Shown piece by piece: positions 1 through 7,903 of a stretch of 64,000 nucleotides of DNA (the stretch's first letter is position 1; each line of letters starts with the position of its first letter). The notes beneath the pieces are model-generated. The model had not been told where the DNA came from and made no database searches. It was given only the letters and a program-made list of their open reading frames with translations. A program made the position numbers and the translations under genes. Source of the stretch: Burkholderia cepacia (GTDB lineage Bacteria; Pseudomonadota; Gammaproteobacteria; Burkholderiales; Burkholderiaceae); assembly GCF_001718835.1 (NCBI RefSeq), contig NZ_CP013443.1, forward strand, positions 62,001 to 126,000, given 5' to 3'.

Positions 1-572
1 GACCACAGCTGCAGCAGCTCGTCCTGCATCAGCGTGCGCGTCTGCATGTCGAGCGCGGAGAACGGCTCGTCCATTAGCAGGATTTCCGGCTGGTTGATGA
101 AGGTCTGCGCGAGCGCGACGCGCTTCCTCATCCCGCCGGAGAGCTGGTGCGGGTAGTGTTTCGTGAACTTGTCGAGGCCGACCTTGCGGATCCATTCCTC
201 GGCCTGCGCGTAGGCGACGTCCTTCGAGCGGCCGCGAAACAGCGGGCCCGCCGCGACGTTGTCGATCACGTTGCGCCACGGGAACACGGCGTCGGCCTGG
301 AACACGAAGCCGATGCGCGGGTCGATCCCGTCGACCGGGCGGCCCATCACGCGCACTTCGCCCGACGCGGGCTTGAGCAGCCCGGTGATCAGGTTCAGCG
401 TCGTCGACTTGCCGCAGCCGGTCGGCCCGACGATCGCGATGAACTCGCCGCGCGCGACGCTCATGCTGAAGTCGCGCAGCGCGACGGTGGCCTTGCCTTC
501 CGGCGAAATGAAGCGGCACGACACGTTGCGAAACTCGATCGCCGGTGTGCTCGGGGAGACTGCCTGGTTCAT
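1..572 (-). CDS. ABC transporter ATP-binding protein, nitrate/sulfonate/taurine type (partial, 3' end outside window)
   Basis: Cytoplasmic ATPase of an importer for small oxyanions or organosulfonates. Reading leftwards from an ATG at 572 the frame stays open to base 1, so the last part of the protein is missing. Visible in order are a Walker A motif (GPTGCGKST, about residue 50), a Q-loop region (FVFQADAVFPWRN), the signature LSGGMRKRVALAQ and Walker B (ILLMDEPFSALD). The MRKRVALAQ form of the signature and the FQ..AVFPW segment are typical of the SsuB/TauB/NrtD group. It lies 120 bases downstream of its likely binding protein on the same strand; the permease should lie left of the window. 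The substrate cannot be read from sequence. Confidence 0.88.
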   Translation of the reverse strand, partial: MNQAVSPSTPAIEFRNVSCRFISPEGKATVALRDFSMSVARGEFIAIVGPTGCGKSTTLNLITGLLKPASGEVRVMGRPVDGIDPRIGFVFQADAVFPWRNVIDNVAAGPLFRGRSKDVAYAQAEEWIRKVGLDKFTKHYPHQLSGGMRKRVALAQTFINQPEILLMDEPFSALDMQTRTLMQDELLQLW

Positions 573-693
573 CGCATTCGTCCTGCGGGTGAGGAGGGCG
601 CCGCATCGTGGCGACGCCGGGCCGGTCAGCCGGGCCGGAACGGGGCACGCAAGGCGGCGGGATCGCCGCCGCCCGCGCCGCTGCCGGGATCGA

Positions 694-1698
694 TTACTTC
701 GCGTTCACGAAATCGTTGGTATAGGTGCGTGCCAGGTCGATGTGCTTGCCCTTCACCGACGGATTGAACGCCGACAGCACCTTCAGCACGGTTGCCGGGC
801 CGTCGGCCGGCATCTTCGCGTCGGCGGTGTACATCGGCAGCGACGCCTTCAGCGCGCTCACGTACAGCGCCTTGTCCTTCTGGTAGTCGGCCGGCATCTT
901 CGCGGCGATTTCCTCGGCGCTGTGCGTGTGGATGAACTGCATCGTCTTCGCGAACGCGTGCGCGAGCTTCGTCGCTTCGGCCTTGTGCGAATCGGCCCAC
1001 GCCGACTGCACGTACAGGCTCGCGGCCGGATAGGTGCCGCCGAGCGCGGCGCGCGTGCCTTCCAGCGTGCGCAGGTCGACCAGTACCTTCGCGTCGCCCA
1101 TCTTCTCGAGCGCGGACACCGTCGGCTCGGTCGTCATCCCCGCGTCGATGCGGCCCTGCTTGATCGCGGCGATGAAGCTTGCGTCGGCGCCGACCGGCAG
1201 CATCGTGTACTGGGTCGACGGCACGCCGTGCTGCAGCGCGAGATATTGCGTGAGGAAGCTCGTCGACGAGCCGAGGCCCGTCACGCCGAGCGTCTTGCCC
1301 TTGGCGTCGGCCATCGACTTGAAGGCGGGCGCGGCCTTGGTCGACACCATCTCGACTTCGCCCGGCACCTGGCCGAACACGGCGATCGCCTTCACGTCCT
1401 TGCCCTTGCTCTGCAGGTCGATCGTATGGTCGTAGAAGCCGACGACACCCTGCACGGCGCCCGCCAGCAGTTCGTTCTCGGCGTCGACGCCGGCCGGCTG
1501 CGACAGCAGCTCGACGTCGAGCCCTTCGGCCTTGAAGTTGCCGAGCTCCTGCGTGAGCCGCGCGGGCAGGTAGATCAGCTTCGCGATCCCGCCGACCATG
1601 ATCGTGATCTTGCCGCCGTCGTCGGCGAGGGCGGGGTGGGCGGCGAGCGCGCAGCTCAGGCTGGCTGCCACGGCGAGGGTGCGCAGGATGGGTCGCAT
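694..1698 (-). CDS. ABC transporter periplasmic substrate-binding protein (NMT1/SsuA-like)
   Basis: Periplasmic ligand-binding component of the importer whose ATPase lies downstream. The mature region begins KITIMVGGIAKLIYLPARLTQELG, split here only to show the NMT1/SsuA-like fold of alternating strands and helices. I start it at the ATG at 1698 rather than the upstream in-frame ATG at 1746. The 1698 start has GGAG about 8 bases upstream and gives a clean signal peptide (positively charged MRPILR, then a hydrophobic stretch ending near ALAD). The resulting 334 residues match the usual family length. The ligand is not identifiable; sulfonate, taurine, nitrate or pyrimidine-precursor binders all share this architecture. 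Confidence 0.85.
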   Translation of the reverse strand: MRPILRTLAVAASLSCALAAHPALADDGGKITIMVGGIAKLIYLPARLTQELGNFKAEGLDVELLSQPAGVDAENELLAGAVQGVVGFYDHTIDLQSKGKDVKAIAVFGQVPGEVEMVSTKAAPAFKSMADAKGKTLGVTGLGSSTSFLTQYLALQHGVPSTQYTMLPVGADASFIAAIKQGRIDAGMTTEPTVSALEKMGDAKVLVDLRTLEGTRAALGGTYPAASLYVQSAWADSHKAEATKLAHAFAKTMQFIHTHSAEEIAAKMPADYQKDKALYVSALKASLPMYTADAKMPADGPATVLKVLSAFNPSVKGKHIDLARTYTNDFVNAK

Positions 1699-1863
1699 CG
1701 GGTCGTCTCCGTTCGTTGTATTCGTCTGGCGCGATGCTTGCTGCATCGTTGGGACGAGTATAGGGAGGCGAAACCTTCCGCAACCTTTCGCGGGACGGTG
1801 GAACCTTTAGGGGTTTTCCAGCAACGGGGGGCGGAACAGGCGGGCAACGGGGGCGGGACGCGC

Positions 1864-2646
1864 TCAGCGCCAGCCGATCAACACCCGCCCCATCGCATCG
1901 ATCCCCATGTCGAACAGGTGCGACACGAACGGCACGAGGTTCGGCACCATCAGCTGCACGAGCAACAGCCCGACGAACATCGTGACGGGAAAGCCGACCT
2001 GGAACACGCCGATCTGCGGTGCCGCGCGGTTCAGGATGCCGAGCGCGAGGTTCGTGATCAGGAGCGCCGCGACCACCGGCAGCGACAGCAGCAGCCCCAT
2101 CTCGAATACCGTCGTGCCGAACGCGGCGAGCGTGCGCCAGCCGGGCGCGTGCAGCAAATCGGCCGACACCGGCAACGACTGGAACGACGCGGTGAGCGCG
2201 GCGAACACCTGCAGGTGGCCGTCCACCGCGAGGAACGCGAGCATCGCGACCGCGTTCAGGAAGCGCCCCATCACGGGCGTCGCGCCGCTCGTGTGCGGAT
2301 CGAAGAAGGTGGCGAAGCCGAGCCCCATCGACAGCCCGATGAAGTCGCCGGCCGCCTCGACGGCCGCGAACACGATCTGCATCGTGAAGCCCATCGCGGC
2401 GCCGATCAGGAATTGCGTGACGAGGATCCAGATGCCCTGCGCGGAGAACACGGTGACGTCCGGCAACGCGCCGAGCGTCGGCGCGACGACCAGCGCCATG
2501 AACGCGGCGAGGCCGATCTTCGCGCGCGCGGGCACCGATGCGTGGCCCACGACGGGCGCGGTCGCGACGAGCGCGAGCATCCGCACGAACGGCCACAGGA
2601 ACGCCGTGAGCCAGCCGTTGAGCTGCGCGTAGGTAACCGAGAACAT
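1864..2646 (-). CDS. fliR: flagellar export gate protein FliR
   Basis: Inner-membrane component of the flagellar type III export gate, which forms the FliP5Q4R1 complex inside the MS ring. The 260-residue product is highly hydrophobic with about six membrane segments, and it begins MFSVTYAQLNGWLTAF, a typical FliR N-terminus. The open frame extends upstream to 2748, but the ATG at 2646 is preferred because the extra residues are acidic and arginine-rich and overlap the end of fliQ. It is the last gene of the minus-strand fliL-M-N-O-P-Q-R run. Confidence 0.95.
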   Translation of the reverse strand: MFSVTYAQLNGWLTAFLWPFVRMLALVATAPVVGHASVPARAKIGLAAFMALVVAPTLGALPDVTVFSAQGIWILVTQFLIGAAMGFTMQIVFAAVEAAGDFIGLSMGLGFATFFDPHTSGATPVMGRFLNAVAMLAFLAVDGHLQVFAALTASFQSLPVSADLLHAPGWRTLAAFGTTVFEMGLLLSLPVVAALLITNLALGILNRAAPQIGVFQVGFPVTMFVGLLLVQLMVPNLVPFVSHLFDMGIDAMGRVLIGWR

Positions 2647-2675
2647 CGCCGCCGGATCGTGCGCGTGCGCGCGGC

Positions 2676-2948
2676 TCAGCCGACGCCGAGCGTCGCGACG
2701 TGCAGCAGCGTCTGCCGCAGGTAGTCGAGCATCGTCGTCATCATCCACGGGCCGGCGATCACGAGCGTCGCGGCGACCGCGAGCAGCTTCGGGATGAACG
2801 ACAGCGTCGCTTCGTTGATCTGCGTCGCGGCCTGGAACAGGCTCACGACGAGGCCGACCGCGAGCGCGACCAGCAGCAGCGGCGCCGAGAGCAGCAGGCC
2901 GACCATCATGGCCTGGTGCGCGAGGGTCATCACCTGTTCGGGCGTCAT
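2676..2948 (-). CDS. fliQ: flagellar export gate protein FliQ
   Basis: Small export-gate subunit of 90 residues with two transmembrane hairpin segments (about residues 15-40 and 52-76). It starts MTPEQVMTLAHQAMMVGLLL and carries the family sequence SLFQAATQINEATLSFIPK between the two helices. Together with FliP and FliR it makes the proton-driven secretion channel of the flagellar basal body. It sits 19 bases after fliP and 29 bases before fliR on the minus strand, in the conserved order. Confidence 0.96.
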   Translation of the reverse strand: MTPEQVMTLAHQAMMVGLLLSAPLLLVALAVGLVVSLFQAATQINEATLSFIPKLLAVAATLVIAGPWMMTTMLDYLRQTLLHVATLGVG

Positions 2949-2967
2949 CGTGCGTTTCCTCCGCGGC

Positions 2968-3729
2968 TTACGTGAAGCTCTGCGCGAGCGAGCCGATCAG
3001 CAACTGCCAGCCGTCGACCAGCACGAACAGCATCAGCTTGAACGGCAGCGACACGGTGGACGGCGACACCATCATCATCCCCATCGACATCAGCACGCTC
3101 GCGACGACCATGTCGATGATCAGGAACGGGATGAAGACCGTGAAGCCGATCTGGAAGCCGGTCTTCAGCTCGCTCGTGACGAACGCCGGCACCAGCAGCG
3201 ACAGCGGCACGTCTTCCGGGCCCTGCATCGGCGCGGCCTTCGAGATCTTCGCGAACAGCGCGAGATCGGTCTCGCGGGTCTGCTTCAGCATGAAGGTCTT
3301 GAACGGCGCGACGCCGCGCTGCACGGCCTGCTCCATCGGCATCGAGCCGTCGGAGAACGGTTTGTAGCCGTCGTTGTAGGCCCGGTCGAGCACCGGCGAC
3401 ATCACGAAGAAGGTGAGGAACATCGCGAGGCCGACGAGCACCTGGTTCGGCGGCGTCGTCGCGGTGCCGAGCGCCTGGCGCAGCAGCGACAGCACGATGA
3501 TGATGCGCGTGAAGCTCGTCATCATCAGCAGCATCGCCGGCAGGAACGACAGCATCGTGAGCAGCAGCATCGTCTGCACGCTCAGCGAATAGGTGGTGCC
3601 GCCGTGCGGGCCCGGGCTCGCGTTGAACGCGGGCAGGCCGTTTGCCTGCGCGCACGCGAGCGCGGGGGCGAGGCAGAGGATCAGCACGGGCGCGAAGCGC
3701 GCCGCGCGATGCAGGAATGCGTGTTTCAT
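2968..3729 (-). CDS. fliP: flagellar export gate protein FliP
   Basis: Core subunit of the flagellar export gate in the inner membrane, 253 residues. A cleavable signal peptide is visible (basic N-terminus, hydrophobic stretch, ending near ALACA). The conserved FliP block follows: SLSVQTMLLLTMLSFLPAML, then MTSFTRIIIVLSLLRQALG. The C-terminal hydrophobic part contains IGFTVFIPFLIIDMVVASVLMSMGMMM, broken here only for description. Length and motif order match the family. It lies between fliO and fliQ in the operon. Confidence 0.96.
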   Translation of the reverse strand: MKHAFLHRAARFAPVLILCLAPALACAQANGLPAFNASPGPHGGTTYSLSVQTMLLLTMLSFLPAMLLMMTSFTRIIIVLSLLRQALGTATTPPNQVLVGLAMFLTFFVMSPVLDRAYNDGYKPFSDGSMPMEQAVQRGVAPFKTFMLKQTRETDLALFAKISKAAPMQGPEDVPLSLLVPAFVTSELKTGFQIGFTVFIPFLIIDMVVASVLMSMGMMMVSPSTVSLPFKLMLFVLVDGWQLLIGSLAQSFT

Positions 3730-3765
3730 CGGAATGCGGTGAGTGGAAGGGCGCGCGAGCGCATC

Positions 3766-4317
3766 TCAGCGGTCCTTGCCGCGACCGAGGCGCTTCGCGG
3801 CTTCGCCCGCGAGCGCGTCGCGAAACCGCGAGCCGAACGTGCCGGGCAGGCCGTCGCCGGCAGCGGGCGCGGAGGCCGGCGGCGCATCGGCCGCGACGGC
3901 CGCACCGGCGGGCGCGGAGCCGGCCGGCAGCGCATGCAGCAGTCGCACGTTGCCCGGTGCGACGCCGAGCACGAGCCAGGTGTCGCCGATCTCGACGATC
4001 GTCGCGCTTTCCTTGGCGCCCACCGCGACGCTCGACACGACCTTCAGCGGGCCGCCGCGGCGCACGTGCTGGAAGCCGAAGCGGCGCGCCAGCCACGCGC
4101 ACGCGAACACGAGACCGATCACGACCGCGAGCCCGACTAGGGTCTGCAGCATCGCGCCGATGCCCAGCGTCGGCGCGGCCGAACCGACCGTCACGCTCGA
4201 CGCGATCGCCCCGGCGTGGTTCACCGCGTTCATGTCGGCGGCGCTTGCCGCCTCGGCGACGAACGCGGCGAACGCGGCGAACGCAACCAGACGGCGGCCC
4301 GACGGCGCGAATCTCAT
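3766..4317 (-). CDS. fliO: flagellar biosynthesis protein FliO
   Basis: Membrane protein that helps assemble or stabilise the FliP ring. The 183-residue product has an N-terminal hydrophobic segment, a second membrane helix (about residues 60-80, LVGLAVVIGLVFACAWLARR), and a soluble domain with the FliO pattern GGPLKVVSSVAVGAKESATI followed by a strand-rich end. FliO is the most variable protein of this operon, so assignment rests on this pattern plus position. Its ATG overlaps the fliN stop by four bases (ATGA), which suggests translational coupling. Confidence 0.9.
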   Translation of the reverse strand: MRFAPSGRRLVAFAAFAAFVAEAASAADMNAVNHAGAIASSVTVGSAAPTLGIGAMLQTLVGLAVVIGLVFACAWLARRFGFQHVRRGGPLKVVSSVAVGAKESATIVEIGDTWLVLGVAPGNVRLLHALPAGSAPAGAAVAADAPPASAPAAGDGLPGTFGSRFRDALAGEAAKRLGRGKDR

Positions 4318-4808
4318 CGATTCAGCTTCCGGATGCGTTCGGCCGGCGTGATGATGTCGGTCAGACGGATGCCGAACTTGTCGTTGACGACCACGACCTC
4401 GCCCTGCGCGATCAGGCAGCCGTTCACGAGCACGTCCATCGGCTCGCCGGCCATGCCGTCCAGCTCGACGACCGAACCCTGCGCAAGCTGCAGCAGGTTG
4501 CGGATCGCGATCTTCGTGCGGCCGAGCTCCACGGTCATCTTGACCGGGATGTCGAGGATCATCTCGATGTCGTTGTGCGTCGAGCTGGCTGCGGCCTTCG
4601 ACAGCGGCTGGAACACGCCGGCGCCCGTCGCGCCCGGCGGCACCGGCTGCTGGTTCTGCTCGGCGAGCGCGGCGGCCCAGTCGTCCAGCCCCTGCTCCTC
4701 ATCGGCGTCGGCGGCAGCCGCGGGCGCGGCCGCGGGCGCCGTCTCCGCGAGTGCGGCGTCAGCCAGCGCCTGCGGGTCGAGGTCGTCCGTCTGGTTCAGC
4801 TCACTCAT
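4314..4808 (-). CDS. fliN: flagellar motor switch protein FliN
   Basis: C-ring (switch complex) protein that with FliM and FliG sets rotation direction and torque. The C-terminal SpoA domain is clear: MILDIPVKMTVELGRTKIAI, followed by LLQLAQGSVVELDGMAGEP and VNGCLIAQGEVVVVNDKFG. The N-terminal half is an Ala/Glu/Asp-rich linker typical of longer FliN proteins. I start at the ATG at 4808, which has GGAAGGTGG just upstream; a GTG six bases earlier (4814) is an alternative. It overlaps the end of fliM by eight bases and the start of fliO by four. Confidence 0.95.
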   Translation of the reverse strand: MSELNQTDDLDPQALADAALAETAPAAAPAAAADADEEQGLDDWAAALAEQNQQPVPPGATGAGVFQPLSKAAASSTHNDIEMILDIPVKMTVELGRTKIAIRNLLQLAQGSVVELDGMAGEPMDVLVNGCLIAQGEVVVVNDKFGIRLTDIITPAERIRKLNR

Positions 4809-5799
4809 ATCCACCTTCCTTCATCGAGTCGCCCGCGCTGATCATCTTCTGCACGCGCAACGCATATTGACCATTGAAAATTCCGTAGCCGCATTCCATC
4901 ACCGGCACGCCGTCGACCTTCGCGGTGATCGTGTCCTCGATCTCCAGCGGCAGCACGTCGCCCGCGCGCAGGTTCAGGATCTTCTCGAAGGTCGACGAGA
5001 TCTCGGCGAGATTCGCGGTCAGCTCGACCTCGGCGGCCTGCACCTGCTGCGACAGCACGCGCACCCAGCGGCGGTCGACTTCGAGCGCCTCGCCCTGGAT
5101 CGGCGACGCGAGCACGTCGCGGATCGGTTCGACCATCGAGTACGGCATGCAGATGTGCAGCGTGCCGCCCGTCGGCCCGAACTCGATCGAGAACTGCGTG
5201 ACGATCACGATCTCGTTCGGCGTCGCGACGTTCGCGAACTGCGTGTGCATCTCCGAGCGCACGAATTCGAACTGCAGCGGCCGCACGCTCTTCCACGCGG
5301 TCGTGTAGTGCTCGAACACGAGGTTCAGCAGCTTGCCGATGATCCGCTGCTCGGTGGCCGTGAAATCGCGGCCCTCGACGCGCGTGTGAAAGCGCCCGTC
5401 GCCGCCGAACAGGTTGTCGACGACGAAGAACACGAGGTTCGGGTCGAACACGAACAGCGACGTGCCGCGCAGCGGCTTCACGTGCACGAGGTTCAGGTTC
5501 GTCGGGATCGGCAGGTTGCGGGTGAACTCGCTGTACTTCTGCACCTTCACCTGGCTGACGGAGATTTCCGCCGTGCGCCGCATGAAGTTGAAGATGCCGA
5601 TCCGCAACAGGCGCGCGAAGCGGTCGTTGATGATCTCGAGGCCCGGCATCCGGCCGCGGACGATCCGCTCCTGCGTCGCGATGTTGTAGGGGCGGACGCC
5701 CGATGTGTCGCGCTGCTCGTCGACCGAATCGGTTTCGCCCGTGACGCCCTTGAGGAGGGCATCGACCTCCTCCTGGGACATGAACTCCTGGTGGCCCAT
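4801..5799 (-). CDS. fliM: flagellar motor switch protein FliM
   Basis: Middle part of the flagellar C-ring that receives the chemotaxis signal. The 332-residue protein begins MGHQEFMSQEEVDALLKGV; the FMSQEEVDALL segment is the known binding site for phosphorylated CheY. The CheC-like middle domain follows (PRPLEIINDRF-like region, here GLEIINDRFARLLRIGIFNF) and then a C-terminal SpoA domain ending in DSMKEGGYE. It is 22 bases downstream of fliL and overlaps fliN, as expected within one transcript. Confidence 0.96.
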   Translation of the reverse strand: MGHQEFMSQEEVDALLKGVTGETDSVDEQRDTSGVRPYNIATQERIVRGRMPGLEIINDRFARLLRIGIFNFMRRTAEISVSQVKVQKYSEFTRNLPIPTNLNLVHVKPLRGTSLFVFDPNLVFFVVDNLFGGDGRFHTRVEGRDFTATEQRIIGKLLNLVFEHYTTAWKSVRPLQFEFVRSEMHTQFANVATPNEIVIVTQFSIEFGPTGGTLHICMPYSMVEPIRDVLASPIQGEALEVDRRWVRVLSQQVQAAEVELTANLAEISSTFEKILNLRAGDVLPLEIEDTITAKVDGVPVMECGYGIFNGQYALRVQKMISAGDSMKEGGYE

Positions 5800-5821
5800 A
5801 CGCGCTCCTTTCGCGGCCGCG

Positions 5822-6325
5822 TTACTGGACGACGAATTCGGTGAACAGCACGTCGTCGACCTTCGCGCGCTGGTTGCCCGGCTGCGTCGGCTGCTCGATC
5901 AGGCCCTTCAGCTCGCCGGCGAGCGCGCGCTTGCCGTCCGGCGTCGCCAGATCCTCGGGATGCTTGTTCGACAGCGCGAGCAGGATCCGGCTGCGAATCT
6001 CCGGCATCCGCGCGGTCAGTTGCTCCTGCGCCTTCGGGTCGGTGAGCTTCAGCGACAGGCCGACGCGCAGGTAGTGCTGCGCGCCGTCGTCGGACTGCAG
6101 GTTCACGGTGAGCGGGTCGAGCGGGAAGAACACCGGCGCGGCAAGCGGCGCCGGCTCGGCGGGCGTGCTCGCATGGCCGACGCCTTCCTTGCTCAGGAAC
6201 ACGTACATGCCGCCGGCTGCGGCGGCCGCCGCGCCCAGCGCGATGACGGCGATGAGCGCGATGCGCTTGAACTTGCCGGACGAAGCCGGCTTGTCGGCGG
6301 TCGGGTTTGCAGTCGTGGAGGCCAT
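5822..6325 (-). CDS. fliL: flagellar basal-body-associated protein FliL
   Basis: Single-pass inner-membrane protein that surrounds the stator units and supports motor torque. The sequence has a short cytoplasmic N-terminus with a basic GKFKR, one membrane helix (about residues 21-42, ALIAVIALGAAAAAAGG) and a periplasmic domain with the FliL features FFPLDPLTVNLQ and YLRVGLSLKL, ending DDVLFTEFVVQ. I prefer the ATG at 6325 to one at 6358 because it gives the usual family N-terminus; neither has a strong ribosome-binding site. It is the first gene of the fliLMNOPQR run. Confidence 0.93.
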   Translation of the reverse strand: MASTTANPTADKPASSGKFKRIALIAVIALGAAAAAAGGMYVFLSKEGVGHASTPAEPAPLAAPVFFPLDPLTVNLQSDDGAQHYLRVGLSLKLTDPKAQEQLTARMPEIRSRILLALSNKHPEDLATPDGKRALAGELKGLIEQPTQPGNQRAKVDDVLFTEFVVQ

Positions 6326-6553
6326 GTGAATGCGTGCGTGATGTCTCGTAGCATGCATTGTTCGGCATCCGGGCCGAGCCCGATGGGTGGAAAAGAGGGG
6401 GGATTTGCGGCTATCTCAGCCGATTGTCGGGCGGGCGGGGCGGTGAGGGGCGCAGCGACGGGCAGCCGGAGGGCCGGCAACGGCAAAGGGCCGGGCGGGC
6501 GCCGGCAGCCGCGATCGGCCGGGCGGCCGCGCCGGCGTGCCGGGCGGCCGCCG
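6326..6553. other. intergenic region, upstream of fliL and downstream of lrgB
   Basis: About 230 bases with no convincing gene. The promoter of the fliL operon should lie here, but I could not see an unambiguous sigma-70, sigma-28 or sigma-54 promoter. The part near 6430-6550 is extremely G+C rich with repeated CGGGCGGGC-like runs and could form secondary structure. Confidence 0.5.
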
Positions 6554-7297
6554 TCAGATCGGCAACAACGACAGCAGCGGCGCGATCAGCACCATCGCGA
6601 CGCCGGCGATCATCATCGTGAGGCTCGACACGACGCCTTCCTCGCTGCCGATCTCGCGCGCCTTCGCAGTGCCCACGCCGTGGGCGGCCGCGCCGAACAG
6701 CGCACCGCGCGCGAGCCGCGTGCGCATCGGCACCAGCGCGAGCACGATCTCGCCGAGCAGCATCCCGCAGATGCCGGTCGCGATCACGAAGAGGGCGGTG
6801 AGATCCTTCGGCGCATGGATCTTGTCGGACACGGCGAGCGCGAACGGGGTCGATACCGAGCGCGTCATCAGCGAGCGCTGCAGCTCGGGCGACAGGTGCA
6901 GCAGCTTCGCGAGCAGCAGCGACCCGCACACGCCCGCGCCGATCCCGACCGCGACGCCGACCGACAGCGACAGCCAGTGGCGGCGGATCAGGTCGCGGTA
7001 GTCGTAGATCGGCACCGCGAACGCGATCGTCGCCGGGCCGAGCAGCCACATCAGCCAGCGCGTGTCGCGGAAGTAGACCGAATAAGGGATGCCGGTCAGC
7101 AGGACCAGCAGCACCAGCACGCCCGGCACGAACACGAGCGGCGAGAACAGCAGCGTTTTCCTGTACGCGTAGAGCCGCTTCGACGCGAAATACAGCGCCA
7201 CCGTCAGCACGAAGCAGCCGACGGAGATCGCGGTATTCACCTGGTCGGCGGACAGGCTCGACAGCGGGGCGAGCATGATCGGGGTTCCGTCGGCCAT
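6554..7297 (-). CDS. lrgB: LrgB/CidB-family membrane protein
   Basis: Inner-membrane protein of the CidB/LrgB family, historically linked to control of murein hydrolase activity and in some bacteria to export of pyruvate or other small metabolites. The 247-residue protein is almost entirely hydrophobic, with a family core near the middle: SVSTPFALAVSDKIHAPKDL, then IATGICGMLLGE and AAHGVGTAKAREIGSEEGVV. It follows lrgA with 13 bases between them, the usual pair order. The start could be 7297 or an internal ATG at 7276; neither has a strong ribosome-binding site. Confidence 0.92.
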   Translation of the reverse strand: MADGTPIMLAPLSSLSADQVNTAISVGCFVLTVALYFASKRLYAYRKTLLFSPLVFVPGVLVLLVLLTGIPYSVYFRDTRWLMWLLGPATIAFAVPIYDYRDLIRRHWLSLSVGVAVGIGAGVCGSLLLAKLLHLSPELQRSLMTRSVSTPFALAVSDKIHAPKDLTALFVIATGICGMLLGEIVLALVPMRTRLARGALFGAAAHGVGTAKAREIGSEEGVVSSLTMMIAGVAMVLIAPLLSLLPI

Positions 7298-7310
7298 GGA
7301 TCGGGCGGAA

Positions 7311-7769
7311 TCAGGCGTGCGCGCGGCGGCGTTCGGCGAACACGCGCTGCGCGGCGAGCCGGCGCTCGAGCTTCGCGGCGAGGTCGACGGCGACGGCCAC
7401 CGCGACCATCACGAACGCGGTGCCGGCGAGCATCACCAGCGCGATGCGCCAGCCGTCCTCGCGGAACAGCCCGCCGTACTGGACGGCCGCGACGGCGGCC
7501 GGCACGAAGAACAGCAGCATGTCGGACAGCAGCCAGTTCGCGCCGTCCTTCACCCACGCGGGCGCGACGCGGCCGGAGAACAGCAGCACGAGGAGCACTG
7601 CAAGGCCGATCACGCCGGACGGAATCGGCAGCCCGATCCTGCGCACGGCCCAGTCGACCGCCATCCACAGCACGCCGAGCGCGGCGGCTTGCAGCACGAT
7701 CCGGCCCGTGTGCGCGATGCTGCCCGAAGCGGCGGGGCGGGCGGCGGGAGCGGCGGTCGGCTTGGTCAT
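7311..7769 (-). CDS. lrgA: LrgA/CidA-family holin-like membrane protein
   Basis: Small holin-like partner of LrgB, 152 residues with about four membrane helices. The family pattern is visible in LGVLWMAVDWAVRRIGLPIP followed by SGVIGLAVLLVLLF, and in WLLSDMLLFFVPAAVAAVQY. I use the ATG at 7769, which has GGAG seven bases upstream, rather than the ATG at 7781. An Ala/Pro-rich N-terminal tail precedes the first helix. The gene is read away from the LysR regulator at 7904, which probably controls it, by analogy with CidR-type regulators beside cid/lrg pairs. Confidence 0.9.
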   Translation of the reverse strand: MTKPTAAPAARPAASGSIAHTGRIVLQAAALGVLWMAVDWAVRRIGLPIPSGVIGLAVLLVLLFSGRVAPAWVKDGANWLLSDMLLFFVPAAVAAVQYGGLFREDGWRIALVMLAGTAFVMVAVAVAVDLAAKLERRLAAQRVFAERRRAHA

Positions 7770-7903
7770 GGCGGGCTCCATCAGATATTGCGTTGATGGT
7801 GGGAGTATAGGTTTCCCCTAACCATAAATAAAATGACTTGTCTCTATCCTTGTTATTCCAATTCGGAATTCAACGACCGTTGCACCAATCTGGGGAGGCG
7901 CCG
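7770..7903. promoter_or_regulatory. divergent control region of lrgAB and the LysR gene
   Basis: This 134-base gap between divergent genes is noticeably A+T rich (for example 7820-7870) in a G+C-rich neighbourhood. A TATACT-like -10 for lrgA can be read on the minus strand at 7804-7809. A short inverted repeat AATTC-G-GAATT occurs at about 7860-7870. LysR-type regulators usually bind such gaps, but no operator is proven by sequence alone. Confidence 0.45.

Noticed and set aside
259..2724. 821-residue open frame on the plus strand across the binding-protein and fliR genes
   Set aside because: Arginine-, histidine- and glutamate-rich nonsense typical of the antisense frame of G+C-rich genes; it overlaps well-recognised minus-strand genes.
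4216..5844. 542-residue open frame on the plus strand over fliN and fliM
   Set aside because: Antisense shadow of recognised flagellar genes; no family pattern.
6430..6550. G+C-rich repeats upstream of fliL considered as a structured RNA
   Set aside because: Low-complexity CGGGCGGGC runs without a defined hairpin and terminator.
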